From Anaerotruncus colihominis (GTDB lineage Bacteria > Bacillota > Clostridia > Oscillospirales > Ruminococcaceae), in contig NZ_VIQT01000010.1 of the NCBI RefSeq assembly GCF_010206195.1, forward strand, positions 1 through 64,000: a stretch of 64,000 nucleotides of DNA, written 5' to 3'. The notes under the pieces are model-generated. The model did no database searches. It had not been told where the DNA came from and worked only from the letters and a program-made list of their open reading frames with translations. This document shows positions 41,970 to 51,215 of the stretch, piece by piece; positions within the stretch are counted from its first letter, which is position 1, and each line of letters starts with the position of its first letter. Position numbers and translations under genes: made by a program.

Positions 41970-43238
41970 TCAGGCACGTGTAAAAAAATTTTGTGCGCCG
42001 GTCAGCCGTACACGCTCCCGAATTGCGTCACGGTCGTCGCAGTCGAGTCCACATTCCCTGAGATGCTCCAAAAGCGACGCGCCGGAAAAGGTATACCGCT
42101 TTTCAAGTCCTTTGGGCTGCGCCATCTGTTCACGCGTCCACGCGATTGCTTCTCCGACAGCCAGATCGCGCGGATAGGCACGCGGCGTCTGGCCGCACGC
42201 TGCCAGCGCGGCATTATGCCCGGCCAATGTCCCTGTGACGATCGCCTCTGTATGACCAACAAACAGTCCGGCTTTCTCTCCGGCGCAGAACAGGTTTTCC
42301 ACACCAGCCACATGCATGGCGTCGTCGCGCGCAGCCATGGCAAAAAAGCGCATGGAGTTTCCACGGCCACCGGCACATGGGTCCAAATAGCGCGCGTTTT
42401 CAAAACCCGGAAGCATATGCAGGCAGCGCAGGCCGAAATACGGAGACATCAACTTGACGCCGCCTGTATCAAGCAAAATAAGGCTGTTTTTGAACTGGGG
42501 CAGCGCATACTGCTGGCATGCCTTGAGCGCCAAACGGTCGGCCGCCATTTCAGCTGGGATCGGAACGATGACGACTCCTTCCTGATCAAGCCGTGCTGTA
42601 AGCTTTGGGGAAAGCGATTCCTTGAGCAGCTTGCACGAGCCGCTCATCGCCCCAGACGGCGCGCCGGCATGTTCTGCGCAGAGTTCCTTCACACCCGCAA
42701 GTGCCGTCAGGCTGACCCGTCCGCCGAACGACGGGCAGCGCAGCACGCACATCGCGCAGCCGTTTCCATATTTGGCGCAGTTGGCCATCGGGCCGGCTGT
42801 TCCGGTTGCATCAATAAACTGGTCGCCGCTCAATGTCTGGCCATCCTGCGTACTGACGGATATAATACGTGCGCCGTCCATTTGTGCAGCTGTGACACGT
42901 GTGCAGAAATGGATCTCCACGCCTGCTTTCTCCAAAAGGCCCTGTACCAGAGCCGGCATACGGATCACATCATATAGGGATGCGTGCATGTGCCCCGGAA
43001 AGGAAATATTTCTGTGGCGCGAATTTTCATCTGCAAGTAAAAACAGCGCCCCTGCATCCATTGCAATCAATTCCTCTGCGGCCACAAAGCGCCCATTGTT
43101 GCGCATAATTCCACCCACAAGTCCTGTGCCAAGCAATTGATCTGTCCGTTCAAGCAGCACGGAGCGCACGCCGGCCTTTGCCGCACCAAGCGCGGCCGCA
43201 CAGCCGGCCCATCCGCCGCCGACAGTTACAGCCGTCAT
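41970..43238 (-). CDS. FAD-dependent oxidoreductase with Cys-rich segment
   Basis: About 422 residues. The N-terminal Rossmann fingerprint VTVGGGWAGCAAALGAAKAG binds FAD, followed by the LLERTDQLLGTG strand and a GTLAGHNAA C-terminal FAD motif. A Cys cluster in the middle (NCAKYGNGCAMCVLRCPS, residues about 160-177) is unusual and may hold an Fe-S cluster or redox cysteines. It resembles the FAD_oxidored family of unknown substrate. The ATG at 43238 is preferred; the frame extends 36 codons further but without a ribosome site. It is a single gene between the ABC operon and the deacetylase. Confidence 0.85.
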   Translation of the reverse strand: MTAVTVGGGWAGCAAALGAAKAGVRSVLLERTDQLLGTGLVGGIMRNNGRFVAAEELIAMDAGALFLLADENSRHRNISFPGHMHASLYDVIRMPALVQGLLEKAGVEIHFCTRVTAAQMDGARIISVSTQDGQTLSGDQFIDATGTAGPMANCAKYGNGCAMCVLRCPSFGGRVSLTALAGVKELCAEHAGAPSGAMSGSCKLLKESLSPKLTARLDQEGVVIVPIPAEMAADRLALKACQQYALPQFKNSLILLDTGGVKLMSPYFGLRCLHMLPGFENARYLDPCAGGRGNSMRFFAMAARDDAMHVAGVENLFCAGEKAGLFVGHTEAIVTGTLAGHNAALAACGQTPRAYPRDLAVGEAIAWTREQMAQPKGLEKRYTFSGASLLEHLRECGLDCDDRDAIRERVRLTGAQNFFTRA

Positions 43239-43396
43239 ACCGCCACCGCCTTTCCGCGGGTATCCGTCCCGCTTTGTTTTTGGACCTGTATTCGCCTGTT
43301 GAACGCTGTCTGGGCGGGTCTTTTGCCCCACTGCATGTGTCGCCAATTTTGCCTATAATCGCGGCGCATCCACAATGCATGAAGCTTTATGGGCGG

Positions 43397-44152
43397 CTAT
43401 CCGCCTGCAAACTGTCTGCCTGTATGGTCAAGCGTATATGGCGCCGGATAGATCAGCTCTCCCACTGGCACAAACCGGTATCCGCGCGCTGTCAGCTCTG
43501 TCAGGACCGTGTCCAAAGCCGCGGCTGTATTCGGCTTTCCAGCATGAAACAACATAATATCACCGGGCGCCGCCTGTTTAATGACGCGCGTGGAAATTTC
43601 CTGCGCGCTCAGTCCCTTCCAATCCAGGCTGTCGTTCGACCATTGGATAACCTCCCAGCCAAGCGCCCGTGCAGTCTGGACGACCTCGTTGTCGTATGCA
43701 CCAGACGGCGCACGGAACAAGGTCGGCCGTATACCGGTCAGCATCTCAATTTTTTCTCCGGAACGCGCTAGTTGCTGTTCAATCTGTTCACGTGAAAGCT
43801 TTGTCATATCCGGATGCGTGTCGGAGTGGCTGCCAAGTTCATGTCCGGCGGCAGCAATCCTTTTGACCGCATCAGGATATTTGTCGCACCAATCGCCGAC
43901 AAAGAAAAATGTCGCTTCCACGCCGTGCCGGTCGAGCAGCTCCAGCAGGCGGTCGATATCGCTGTCATCCCACGCACAGTTGATTCCAAGCGAGACAAGC
44001 GGCTTTTCCGTTTCAACGGAATAGATCGGCAGCGCACGCTGCGACGCGCCGACTGGCATGATATTCACCGCTGTGCCAAGCAGGATCAGCGCAGCAATCA
44101 GCAGGCATAAAACGCCCATCAAGGCGCGCTTGAATGCAAACACCCTATACAT
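43397..44152 (-). CDS. Polysaccharide deacetylase (CE4, PdaB-like)
   Basis: About 251 residues with an N-terminal membrane/signal segment (about 9-33) and a NodB domain. Motif 1 is degenerate (NCAWDDSDI, where TFDD is usual); motif 2 HSDTHPD supplies the metal His pair; motif 3 RAPSGAYD; the ending PGDIMLFHAGK carries the catalytic His region. PdaB-like proteins of spore formers act on spore cortex or wall peptidoglycan. GGAGGG precedes the ATG at 44152. Function as wall or spore deacetylase is inferred; the altered motif 1 leaves activity uncertain. Confidence 0.9.
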   Translation of the reverse strand: MYRVFAFKRALMGVLCLLIAALILLGTAVNIMPVGASQRALPIYSVETEKPLVSLGINCAWDDSDIDRLLELLDRHGVEATFFFVGDWCDKYPDAVKRIAAAGHELGSHSDTHPDMTKLSREQIEQQLARSGEKIEMLTGIRPTLFRAPSGAYDNEVVQTARALGWEVIQWSNDSLDWKGLSAQEISTRVIKQAAPGDIMLFHAGKPNTAAALDTVLTELTARGYRFVPVGELIYPAPYTLDHTGRQFAGG

Positions 44153-44334
44153 ACAGATCCCTCCTGAGTATGTGTATGCACAAGAATTTTCATTCATTCA
44201 GGCACAGCATCCCCATCTTTGCCGCCGTCTAACAATGAGTGGCTGTTTGAATGCACATGCATCTATTCCAGCAGAGCCTTGCTGACTTGTTCCAACTCAT
44301 CGCGAATATGGATATGCTGCAGACGCCTGTTCAC

Positions 44335-44376
44335 AAGAAAGCGCGGCATCTCCGAATAGAGACGCCGCGCTTTCTT
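44335..44376. terminator. Terminator of the nucleoside transporter operon
   Basis: AAGAAAGCGCGGC and GCCGCGCTTTCTT are perfect 13-base arms. It lies about 75 bases past the last permease gene on the minus strand; the plus strand side has a T-run too. Confidence 0.88.
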
Positions 44377-44451
44377 TTTTATCCGTTGTTCGCGTTGCAA
44401 CAAAATGAAATGTTGGTTAGACTTCCTTTCAAAGAACAGAATAAGCCAATA

Positions 44452-45378
44452 TCAACGTTCGCCCTTTCGATACGGGGTTCCATTGGCCTTTGGAGCTTCG
44501 GAACGTCCAACGAACAAAACCAGAACAATGATCGTCAATACATACGGCAACATTGCGAGCAACTGTGACGGGATATAATCCATACCGCCCAGCATAACGA
44601 CCAGCGCCTGCGCAAAACCGAACAGCAGGCAGGCCCGCAAGGCGCCCTGCGGCGACCATTTTCCGAAAATAACAGCCGCCAGAGCAATAAATCCATGACC
44701 GGAAATCGCGGTTGGGCTAAAGTTCGCAACAACTGCAAGCGTCATAGCCGCTCCGCCGAAGCCCGCAAACAGGCCGGAAAGAATCGTACAAACATAACGA
44801 ACCACATAAATATTGACGCCGAGCGAATCGGCCGCGGCCGGATGCTCGCCGCAGGCGAGTACCCGCAAGCCCCACTTGGTCTTATACAGGAAGAACCACA
44901 TGATAAGTACGAGTAAAAACGCAATTGGAACCGTGATGTCGATGTTGATCGCATTGATGGTCAGATTCGATGTGTCAAGCCCGAACATTGAAAGAACTTT
45001 CGGCAGCTTGTTTGGAACAGGCTTTGTCTGCGTTGCACCCTCAAAAAACATACGGGAAAGGAACAAAGCAAGTCCTGGGCCGATGAAGTTCATTGCAACG
45101 CCTGAAATTGTTTGATTGGCTTGTAAATGGATCGCTGCGACAGCATGAAACACCGCCAACGCCGCGCCGGCAAGACCGCCGGCCAAAAGTCCAAGCCATG
45201 GATTTGCTGTAAAATAACCAACTGACGCCGCTGCAAACGCGCCAAAGGTCATCATACCCTCGATACCGATGTTATCAACGCCGGAACGCTGTGTGATGAC
45301 GCCGCCAAGCGCAGCGAAAATCAAAGGCGCGGAATACATCAGCGTGATATTGATCGCCAGCAAGATGTTATTTAGCAT
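44452..45378 (-). CDS. nupQ: Nucleoside ABC transporter permease (NupQ type)
   Basis: About 308 residues, eight to nine predicted membrane helices. The motifs QRSGVDNIGIEGMMTFGAFAA, QANQTISGVAMNFIG and WGLRVLACGEHPAAADSLGV are typical of the BPD_transp_2 second permease of BmpA-family nucleoside importers. Its start overlaps the preceding permease stop by about 11 bases. Works with NupP, the double ATPase and the BmpA lipoprotein upstream. Confidence 0.93.
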   Translation of the reverse strand: MLNNILLAINITLMYSAPLIFAALGGVITQRSGVDNIGIEGMMTFGAFAAASVGYFTANPWLGLLAGGLAGAALAVFHAVAAIHLQANQTISGVAMNFIGPGLALFLSRMFFEGATQTKPVPNKLPKVLSMFGLDTSNLTINAINIDITVPIAFLLVLIMWFFLYKTKWGLRVLACGEHPAAADSLGVNIYVVRYVCTILSGLFAGFGGAAMTLAVVANFSPTAISGHGFIALAAVIFGKWSPQGALRACLLFGFAQALVVMLGGMDYIPSQLLAMLPYVLTIIVLVLFVGRSEAPKANGTPYRKGER

Positions 45379-46495
45379 GTGCGTCACCCTTTCTCTTGAT
45401 CTTGTCGGCAATCATCGGGAAGATCGATACAAGCGCCACACAGAATACGATCGAGCCGATCATGATGTCGATGATTTCACTCGGCGCGCCGATATCCGAC
45501 TGAATCGATCCGCCGCCGTAGTTAAGTCCGCTGAACAACAGGCCCGATAGAATACATCCTATTGGATTGTTGTTCGCAATCAGGGAAACGGAGATGCCAT
45601 CCCAGCCATATCCTTCCGTGATCGGCAGAACACTGATCCTGAAAGGGTTGGTGCCGAGAATATGGATTGCGCCGGCCAGCGCGGCGATGCCGCCCGCAAT
45701 GAACATGGCAATAATTGTGTTCTTTTTGACGTTGATACCGGCAAATTCAGCCGCATACTGGTTAAAGCCAACCGCCCTCAGCTCGAAGCCCTTTGTCGTG
45801 CGGTTTAAGAAATACCAGGCAACAATAACAACGATGATCGAAATCAAAACGCCCCAATGGACATCCGTACGCATAAAGTCGCCCCAGATGGGGTTGTTCC
45901 GGATAAAATCCTTGCCTGCGTCCGACTTTTTCCACGCCCCCATAAAGGTCAGACGCGCTGTTTCAAGCACTTCATAGGACGCCTGGGTACCAGTTTTTTT
46001 CACCCCCGGCAAGGAAAGGATGAAGTTGTTGAAATAAAGCGCGATCCAGTTGAGCATGATTGTTGAGATAACCTCATGGACGCCGAAGCGCGCCTTCAGC
46101 CAGCCGGCGAGCGCGCCAAACAAGCCGCCGACCAAAAAGGCCGCAACCAGAATGACCGCCGGATGGATAATGCCAGGCAGGGAGAGATAATAACCAAGCA
46201 TCGCCGCCGTCACAGTGCCCATGATATACTGACCCTCAGCGCCGATATTAAATAATCCCGTCTTAAAGGCAAACGATACGCTCAAGCCGGTCAGAATAAT
46301 CGGGATCGCGTTAATAATGATCTGCGAAACATATTTCGGTTTTCGGAACATACCGCCGAACATGGACCCATACGCTTCGATTGGGTTGTATCCGGCGGCT
46401 CCAAGGACGATCGCCCCCACAATGAAGCCGACAAACACCGAAATGATAATGCCGGTCATCGGTTTTTTCAAAAGACTTACGACTTTCGATCTCAT
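45368..46495 (-). CDS. nupP: Nucleoside ABC transporter permease (NupP type)
   Basis: A 375-residue integral membrane protein. The FKTGLFNIGAEGQYIMGTV and FGVHEVISTIMLNWIALYFNN motifs are diagnostic for the first permease of this importer class, and the GYGWDGISVSLIANNNPIG stretch follows. The start overlaps the ATPase stop by four bases (ATGA-type). It is long for the family owing to an extended loop (about residues 165-215). Confidence 0.94.
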   Translation of the reverse strand: MRSKVVSLLKKPMTGIIISVFVGFIVGAIVLGAAGYNPIEAYGSMFGGMFRKPKYVSQIIINAIPIILTGLSVSFAFKTGLFNIGAEGQYIMGTVTAAMLGYYLSLPGIIHPAVILVAAFLVGGLFGALAGWLKARFGVHEVISTIMLNWIALYFNNFILSLPGVKKTGTQASYEVLETARLTFMGAWKKSDAGKDFIRNNPIWGDFMRTDVHWGVLISIIVVIVAWYFLNRTTKGFELRAVGFNQYAAEFAGINVKKNTIIAMFIAGGIAALAGAIHILGTNPFRISVLPITEGYGWDGISVSLIANNNPIGCILSGLLFSGLNYGGGSIQSDIGAPSEIIDIMIGSIVFCVALVSIFPMIADKIKRKGDAHAK

Positions 46496-48027
46496 TTCTG
46501 TGCGCCTCCTCCCGCCATAAGAAGCCCGATTTCATTTTCATCGGCGCCTTCGGCGTCAAGCTCTCCCACAATCTTTCCATCATACAGCACGTCGATGCGA
46601 TCGGAAAGATCCATAACTTCATCCAATTCCAGAGAAATCAACAGAACGGCCTTTCCCTTGTCGCGCTGCTCCACAAGCGAACGGTGCACAAACTCAATCG
46701 CGCCGACATCGAGTCCGCGGGTCGGCTGTACGGCGATGAGCAGCTCCGGGTCGTTTGTCACTTCGCGCGCAATGATGACCTTCTGCTGATTTCCACCAGA
46801 GAGCGCACGGGCCAGCGTTTTTTCACAACCCGCAGGGCGCACATCAAATTCCGCAGTCAGTTTCTTGGCATTTTCCTGAATTTTGGGCAAGTTCAAAATC
46901 GGACCTTTGCTGAATGGCTCTTTGCGGTAATTTTCAAGCACCATGTTTTCCGCCACGGTGAAATTTAAAACAAGCCCACGTTTGTGCCTGTCCTCATGAA
47001 TTGTACAGACGCCATGCTCCAAAACATTGCGCGGCGGTGTGTTCTGAATCTGATCGCCCTTGATGGAAATCGTGCCGCTCTCCGCCCTTGTCAGCCCTGT
47101 GATCGCCTCGACAAGCTCCTTCTGGCCGTTGCCGTCGATACCCGCGATCCCCAGGATCTCGCCGGCACGCACATTTAGCGACAAGCCGTTTACCTTTGCG
47201 ATCCCGCGCGCGTCGCGCACCAAAAGATTATCAATGCTAAAAACGACATCGCCCGGCTTTGCTTTTTCCTTTTGGATATGCAGCGTTACCTGCCGTCCGA
47301 CCATCATAGTTGCCAGATCTTCCTGGCTCACCTTGGAAACATCGACGGTATCGATATATTGGCCGCGGCGGATGATTGTGCAGTAATTCGAGGATTTTTT
47401 GATTTCAGCCAGCTTATGTGTAATAATGATAACCGTCTTGCCGTCGTCGGTCAGGCGGTGCATGATTGCGATCAGTTCCTCTATCTCCTGCGGCGTCAAA
47501 ACAGCCGTTGGTTCGTCGAGGATCAGGATATCGACGCCGCGGTAGAGCGCCTTGAGAATTTCGACACGCTGCTGCATACCGACAGATGTATCCTGGATTT
47601 TTGCGTCTGGATCAACATACAGCCCATACTTTTCCGACAACTCGACCAGTTGCTTTTTAACGGCGTCCATATCAAGAACACCAAGCGATTTTGTCGTTTC
47701 GGCGCCAAGCATGATATTCTGTGTCACAGTGAAATTTTCAACAAGCATAAAGTGCTGGTGCACCATGCCGATACCATGCTTGATTGCGACGCTTGGATTT
47801 TTTATATCAACTTTTTCTCCGTTAAGATAAATCTCACCCTGCTCCGCTCTGTAAAAACCATACAGCACATTCATCAAGGTTGACTTACCCGCGCCGTTTT
47901 CACCAAGCAATGCATGAATCGTACCCTTTTTGACATCCAAATTCACGTGGTTGAGCGCACAGAAGCTTCCAAAGAATTTGGAAATGCCCTTCATTTGTAC
48001 TGCGTATTGAGGGTTATCTGCTGCCAT
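46492..48027 (-). CDS. nupO: Nucleoside ABC transporter double ATPase (NupO type)
   Basis: About 511 residues with two ATPase domains. First: Walker A GENGAGKST, signature SVGMQQRVEILKAL (degenerate SGGQ), Walker B ILILDEPTAVLTP. Second: Walker A region degenerate (GIAGIDGNGQKEL), signature ALSGGNQQKVIIAREV, and LLIAVQPTRGLDVGA in place of DEP. This asymmetry is standard for the RbsA/NupO group. The ATG at 48027 has GGAGG six bases upstream. The two long hairpins at 48083-48265 separate it from bmpA. Confidence 0.95.
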   Translation of the reverse strand: MAADNPQYAVQMKGISKFFGSFCALNHVNLDVKKGTIHALLGENGAGKSTLMNVLYGFYRAEQGEIYLNGEKVDIKNPSVAIKHGIGMVHQHFMLVENFTVTQNIMLGAETTKSLGVLDMDAVKKQLVELSEKYGLYVDPDAKIQDTSVGMQQRVEILKALYRGVDILILDEPTAVLTPQEIEELIAIMHRLTDDGKTVIIITHKLAEIKKSSNYCTIIRRGQYIDTVDVSKVSQEDLATMMVGRQVTLHIQKEKAKPGDVVFSIDNLLVRDARGIAKVNGLSLNVRAGEILGIAGIDGNGQKELVEAITGLTRAESGTISIKGDQIQNTPPRNVLEHGVCTIHEDRHKRGLVLNFTVAENMVLENYRKEPFSKGPILNLPKIQENAKKLTAEFDVRPAGCEKTLARALSGGNQQKVIIAREVTNDPELLIAVQPTRGLDVGAIEFVHRSLVEQRDKGKAVLLISLELDEVMDLSDRIDVLYDGKIVGELDAEGADENEIGLLMAGGGAQK

Positions 48028-48082
48028 AATCATCCTCCTCCTTGCAGGTTTCCCGAAAGACGCGCAGCCGCCGCGTCCTCCA

Positions 48083-48133
48083 TATTGATAAGCCACAGGC
48101 CGGAACAGGCCGCCGGCGCATGGCTTATCAATA
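48083..48133 (-). other. Inverted repeat between bmpA and the transporter ATPase
   Basis: TATTGATAAGCCA and TGGCTTATCAATA are perfect 13-base arms around a 25-base loop with an inner CCGG/CCGG pairing. Together with the next hairpin it probably sets the lower expression of the transporter relative to the binding protein. Confidence 0.55.
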
Positions 48134-48186
48134 CCGAGCCCGCGCCAGCACCCCCTTTTCAGGGGATACTTTCTGGAACTTTTCTA

Positions 48187-48265
48187 AAAAAAAACTGTCT
48201 CAGCCGGGGAACGCCCCCGTGCGCAGGCATTGCCTGCGCACGGGCTGTCCCGACGCCAAAACAGT
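48187..48265 (-). terminator. Large hairpin with T-run after bmpA
   Basis: A CCGTGCGCAGGC/GCCTGCGCACGG core is enclosed by GGGA/TCCC and AACTGT/ACAGTT pairing. On the minus strand it ends in a run of nine T. Such a leaky intercistronic terminator is expected between a binding protein and its membrane components. Confidence 0.8.
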
Positions 48266-48299
48266 TATCTTACGCGGACAGGCAGTCCGGGTAAAGTTC

Positions 48300-49433
48300 T
48301 TACAGGGACGCGACAAACGTATTGTAGTCGCCCTCGGTGTAAGGAACAACGATCTCGCCGTCGATGATCTTCTGCTCAAGCTCAGCCACCTTTGCAAGAA
48401 GCTCGGCGGACAGATGCTTATCGGAGGACGGAGCAAGGCCCACGCCGCCTTCAGCAAGACCCATGATAACATTTGTGCCGCCAAGCTGCTCGCCGTTCAT
48501 GACGCGCTCGGTGACGTTATAAACCGCATTGCCGACATTCTTAAGAGCGGAGGTGATGACATTGTCAGGAGCCATCCAGTTCTGGTCGAGGTCGACGCCG
48601 ATGATCATCTTGTTCATTTCCTTGGCGGCCTCGATCGCGCCGGAGCCGGTCTGGCCGGCCGCATGGAAGATCACGTCAACGCCGTCTGTGTACATCTTCT
48701 GAGCAATCGCCTTGCCCTTGGCGGAGTCGCTGAAGCTCTCGGCGAGCTGATACTCGCAGGGGATCTCCTTGCCAAGCTCCTTCGCGCCATACTGGACGCC
48801 CGCGAAATAACCGTATTTGAAGCGGTCCATTGTCGGGGAATCCATGCCGAGAATAAAGCCGACATGATCCGTCTCTGTCTTGTTGGCCGCGACGTAACCG
48901 GCCAGGAAGGAGGACTGCTCCGCCTGGAACACAACGCCGATCGCATTCGGGACAGTGCCCTCCTCGAACTGATCGTCAACAAGGGCATAGAGCTGATCCG
49001 GATAGCTTTCGGCGGCCGCCTGAATGGCGTCCTTCATCAGAAAGCCGATACCCCAGATGATGTCGGGAGCCTCGTCTGTTTTCTTTTCAAGGTTCGGCGC
49101 ATAGTCGGCGTCCTTTTTGGATTCGAGGAAGCTGACCGAAACGCCCTTGTCCGCTTCAAGCTGCTCCATACCGCTCCACGCGGACTGGTTGAAGGATTCG
49201 TCATTGATACCGCCGACGTCGGTGATCATCGCTGCCGAAAAATCACCGGAAGCGGCGGTCGAGCCGTCTTCCGCAGTGGAAGCCTCGTCGCCCGCAGGCG
49301 CGGCGGATTGCGCGGTCGAAGCGTCGCCGGCCGGAGCCTGCGAAGTCGTGCTTTCAGCCGGCTTGGAGCCGCATGCGGTCAGCATACCGGCTGCCAGGAT
49401 CGCTGCCAAAACAGAGCTGAGCAGTTTTTTCAT
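48300..49433 (-). CDS. bmpA: BmpA/PnrA family nucleoside-binding lipoprotein
   Basis: A 377-residue lipoprotein: signal peptide with lipobox LTAC (Cys about 21), a low-complexity Ala/Ser/Thr/Glu linker (about 22-65), then the PnrA fold with MITDVGGINDESFNQSAWSG, GFILGMDSPTMDRFKYGYFAG and FHAAGQTGSGAIEAAKEM. This family binds purine or other nucleosides. Operon context (cytidine deaminase upstream, NupO/P/Q downstream) supports nucleoside uptake. CAAAGGAGAAACAAA precedes the ATG. Confidence 0.96.
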   Translation of the reverse strand: MKKLLSSVLAAILAAGMLTACGSKPAESTTSQAPAGDASTAQSAAPAGDEASTAEDGSTAASGDFSAAMITDVGGINDESFNQSAWSGMEQLEADKGVSVSFLESKKDADYAPNLEKKTDEAPDIIWGIGFLMKDAIQAAAESYPDQLYALVDDQFEEGTVPNAIGVVFQAEQSSFLAGYVAANKTETDHVGFILGMDSPTMDRFKYGYFAGVQYGAKELGKEIPCEYQLAESFSDSAKGKAIAQKMYTDGVDVIFHAAGQTGSGAIEAAKEMNKMIIGVDLDQNWMAPDNVITSALKNVGNAVYNVTERVMNGEQLGGTNVIMGLAEGGVGLAPSSDKHLSAELLAKVAELEQKIIDGEIVVPYTEGDYNTFVASL

Positions 49434-49463
49434 TTTGTTTCTCCTTTGCTTTTACAGTGTTTT

Positions 49464-49517
49464 ACATCCCCCAAATGGGGGATGTTTTTATGAACGCCCG
49501 CCCGTAAAAAGGGCGGG
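49464..49517 (-). terminator. Two hairpins between cdd and bmpA
   Basis: CCCGCCC/GGGCGGG (49497-49517) followed on the minus strand by ACATCCCCC/GGGGGATGT (49464-49485). The first has a T-run-like loop of TTTTT; neither has a long T tail, so partial termination or leader folding for bmpA is likely. Confidence 0.55.
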
Positions 49518-49544
49518 TGAACAAACCTCCAGGAGCGGCCGCGC

Positions 49545-49982
49545 TCACACGCCAGGCGCGTCGCCGATCAGATCCTCTGGCCCAAATGAATGCGGCATCA
49601 TGTCCTCAAGCGTCGATTCCAGTACATCGTCCGGCGTGCGTGCGACATAGACTTTCATCTGCTTAGGATCGCAAAACTCTCTGAGAAACTGGCGGCAAAT
49701 ACCGCAGGGATATGCGAAACCGGCGTCCTCCGGACGGCCGTCGCGCGGATAACCGCAGATTGCAATCGCTTCGAAACGCCGTTCTCCATCATAAACGGCC
49801 TTCATTGCGGCGTTTCGTTCCGCGCAGATCGCAGCGCCATAGGACGCGTTTTCAACGTTGCAGCCCTGGTAAACCCTGCCGCCCGATGTCAAAAGCGCCG
49901 CGCCTACACAAAAGCCGGAATAGGGGGAATAGCTGTGCTCGCGCGCCTCAAAAGCAAGTTTAATAAGCTCCTGTTTATCCAT
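49545..49982 (-). CDS. cdd: Cytidine deaminase
   Basis: A 145-residue zinc enzyme converting cytidine or deoxycytidine to uridine or deoxyuridine. The zinc/catalytic motifs are CAERNAAMKA (Cys, Glu) and YPCGICRQFLREFC (two Cys), with VGAALLTSGGRVYQGCNVENA before them. The C-terminal tail (DDVLESTLEDMMPHSFGPEDL) is the usual substrate-closing end. GGAGGG lies upstream of the ATG at 49982. It heads the cdd-bmpA-nupOPQ salvage unit. Confidence 0.97.
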   Translation of the reverse strand: MDKQELIKLAFEAREHSYSPYSGFCVGAALLTSGGRVYQGCNVENASYGAAICAERNAAMKAVYDGERRFEAIAICGYPRDGRPEDAGFAYPCGICRQFLREFCDPKQMKVYVARTPDDVLESTLEDMMPHSFGPEDLIGDAPGV

Positions 49983-50112
49983 ATGTACCCTCCAAGCAGT
50001 AATCAATGAACAATATTTATCCCATATAACAAAGGCATTTTTATAGATTCGTGATGTTTCATCCACTCTCTTGGGTGATTTATTGTTCACATTGACGATT
50101 TTTATCTAGTAT

Positions 50113-50140
50113 ATCATAAAAATTTAAAATGTAAAGTCAA
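50113..50140 (-). promoter_or_regulatory. Sigma-A-type promoter of the cdd operon
   Basis: TTGACT, a 16-base spacer and TATGAT on the minus strand, about 130 bases before the cdd start. Confidence 0.65.
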
Positions 50141-50204
50141 AAAAACAATATTTTACCATATGGCCTGAAAGCATGAGCTTATATTTGTTGATGTTGTCAT
50201 AAAC

Positions 50205-50235
50205 ATTTGTTTACCCAACGTTTAGACAAACAAAT
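50205..50235. promoter_or_regulatory. Inverted repeat in the divergent cdd/crp region, possible operator
   Basis: ATTTGTTT and AAACAAAT are separated by 15 bases. It lies between the cdd promoter and the plus-strand Crp/Fnr gene, the only structured element in this 450-base gap. A site for the neighbouring regulator is possible but unproven. Confidence 0.35.
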
Positions 50236-50435
50236 TCAAGCATGATGTTTTGTGTGATTATTATAACAAATGGCGGCCAACTCTGCAACTCATAAATCAT
50301 ACAGCCACGATGTTCGGCACAATGTCCATAGCTTGGCGCATATAATTGTGCGATTATCCAAAGATCGTTTTTAAGGACATACGTCCTTTTTTTTGATGGT
50401 CCGCCCGATTATAATTGGATTCAGGAGGTGGCGAA

Positions 50436-51140
50436 ATGAGATTGGCGGACTATTTGGCGCGGGAAAACGAGCCGCTGCGCAGCGAGCTTGAACGCTTCTT
50501 TGCCAATTTTCCCGCCGATGCGCCCGTATCGCCGCTTACACTCCCCGCCGGTCAATTTTTGATTCGCCAGGACGACCCGTGTGGATCGGTATATATCCTT
50601 CTGGAGGGACAGACAACCACGCTCGCGTCGCAGCCCGGTTACAACACGTATGCCTTTTGGGACTTTGAGGCGATCGAGCTGTTCGGCGAATATGAGGTGC
50701 TCAGTGAAATGACCTCTTATCTGGCCGAGGTCAAGGCAAAAACACGTTGCCGCTTGCTTGTGATTTCTGCACAGACCTATATGAACTGGATGATGCGCGA
50801 CGGACGCATGTTTCTCTCGCGGGTACGCAGCGTCCTACAAACCCTCGTCCGGCAGACCGCGCAGGAACGCCGCTCGCTCTTTCTCGACGGCACCGCGCGC
50901 ATGATGCAGTTTCTTGCGCGTTACTACGAAAAAAACGCCAAAAAAGGCGCGGCGGCCACGGTCGCCATGACGCGGCCCGCCATCAGCGAGGAAATCGGAT
51001 TCTGCACGCGCACTGTAAACCGCAGCCTGCGCAAGCTTGCGGAGGAAGGGTTTGTGACCATTCAGCGCGGGAAGGTCCGCCTGACAGCTAAACAGTACGA
51101 AATGCTCACAACCGAGCTTGAACACCGCACGTTGAAGTAA
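50436..51140 (+). CDS. Crp/Fnr family transcriptional regulator
   Basis: About 234 residues. The N-terminal cyclic-nucleotide-binding-type beta barrel (LPAGQFLIRQDDPCGSVYILLEGQ) is followed by the dimer helix and a C-terminal winged helix (RPAISEEIGFCTRTVNRSLRKLAEEGFVTIQRGKVRL). No Cys cluster of Fnr is visible, so the effector is probably a small molecule, not an Fe-S centre. GGAGGT precedes the ATG at 50436. It directly precedes yjjI-yjjW and is the likely regulator of that pair. Confidence 0.93.
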   Translation: MRLADYLARENEPLRSELERFFANFPADAPVSPLTLPAGQFLIRQDDPCGSVYILLEGQTTTLASQPGYNTYAFWDFEAIELFGEYEVLSEMTSYLAEVKAKTRCRLLVISAQTYMNWMMRDGRMFLSRVRSVLQTLVRQTAQERRSLFLDGTARMMQFLARYYEKNAKKGAAATVAMTRPAISEEIGFCTRTVNRSLRKLAEEGFVTIQRGKVRLTAKQYEMLTTELEHRTLK

Positions 51141-51215
51141 TGCCCGTATGAACGTCAAACCAGATACGCATACAGGCCCGAGACGGCGGCCATTAAAAAT
51201 TTGGAGGTAAAGGTT

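Noticed and set aside
48042..49493. 483-codon plus-strand frame opposite bmpA
   Set aside because: It is the antisense frame of a clear lipoprotein gene, with Arg/His/Leu-rich composition typical of such shadows and no ribosome site.
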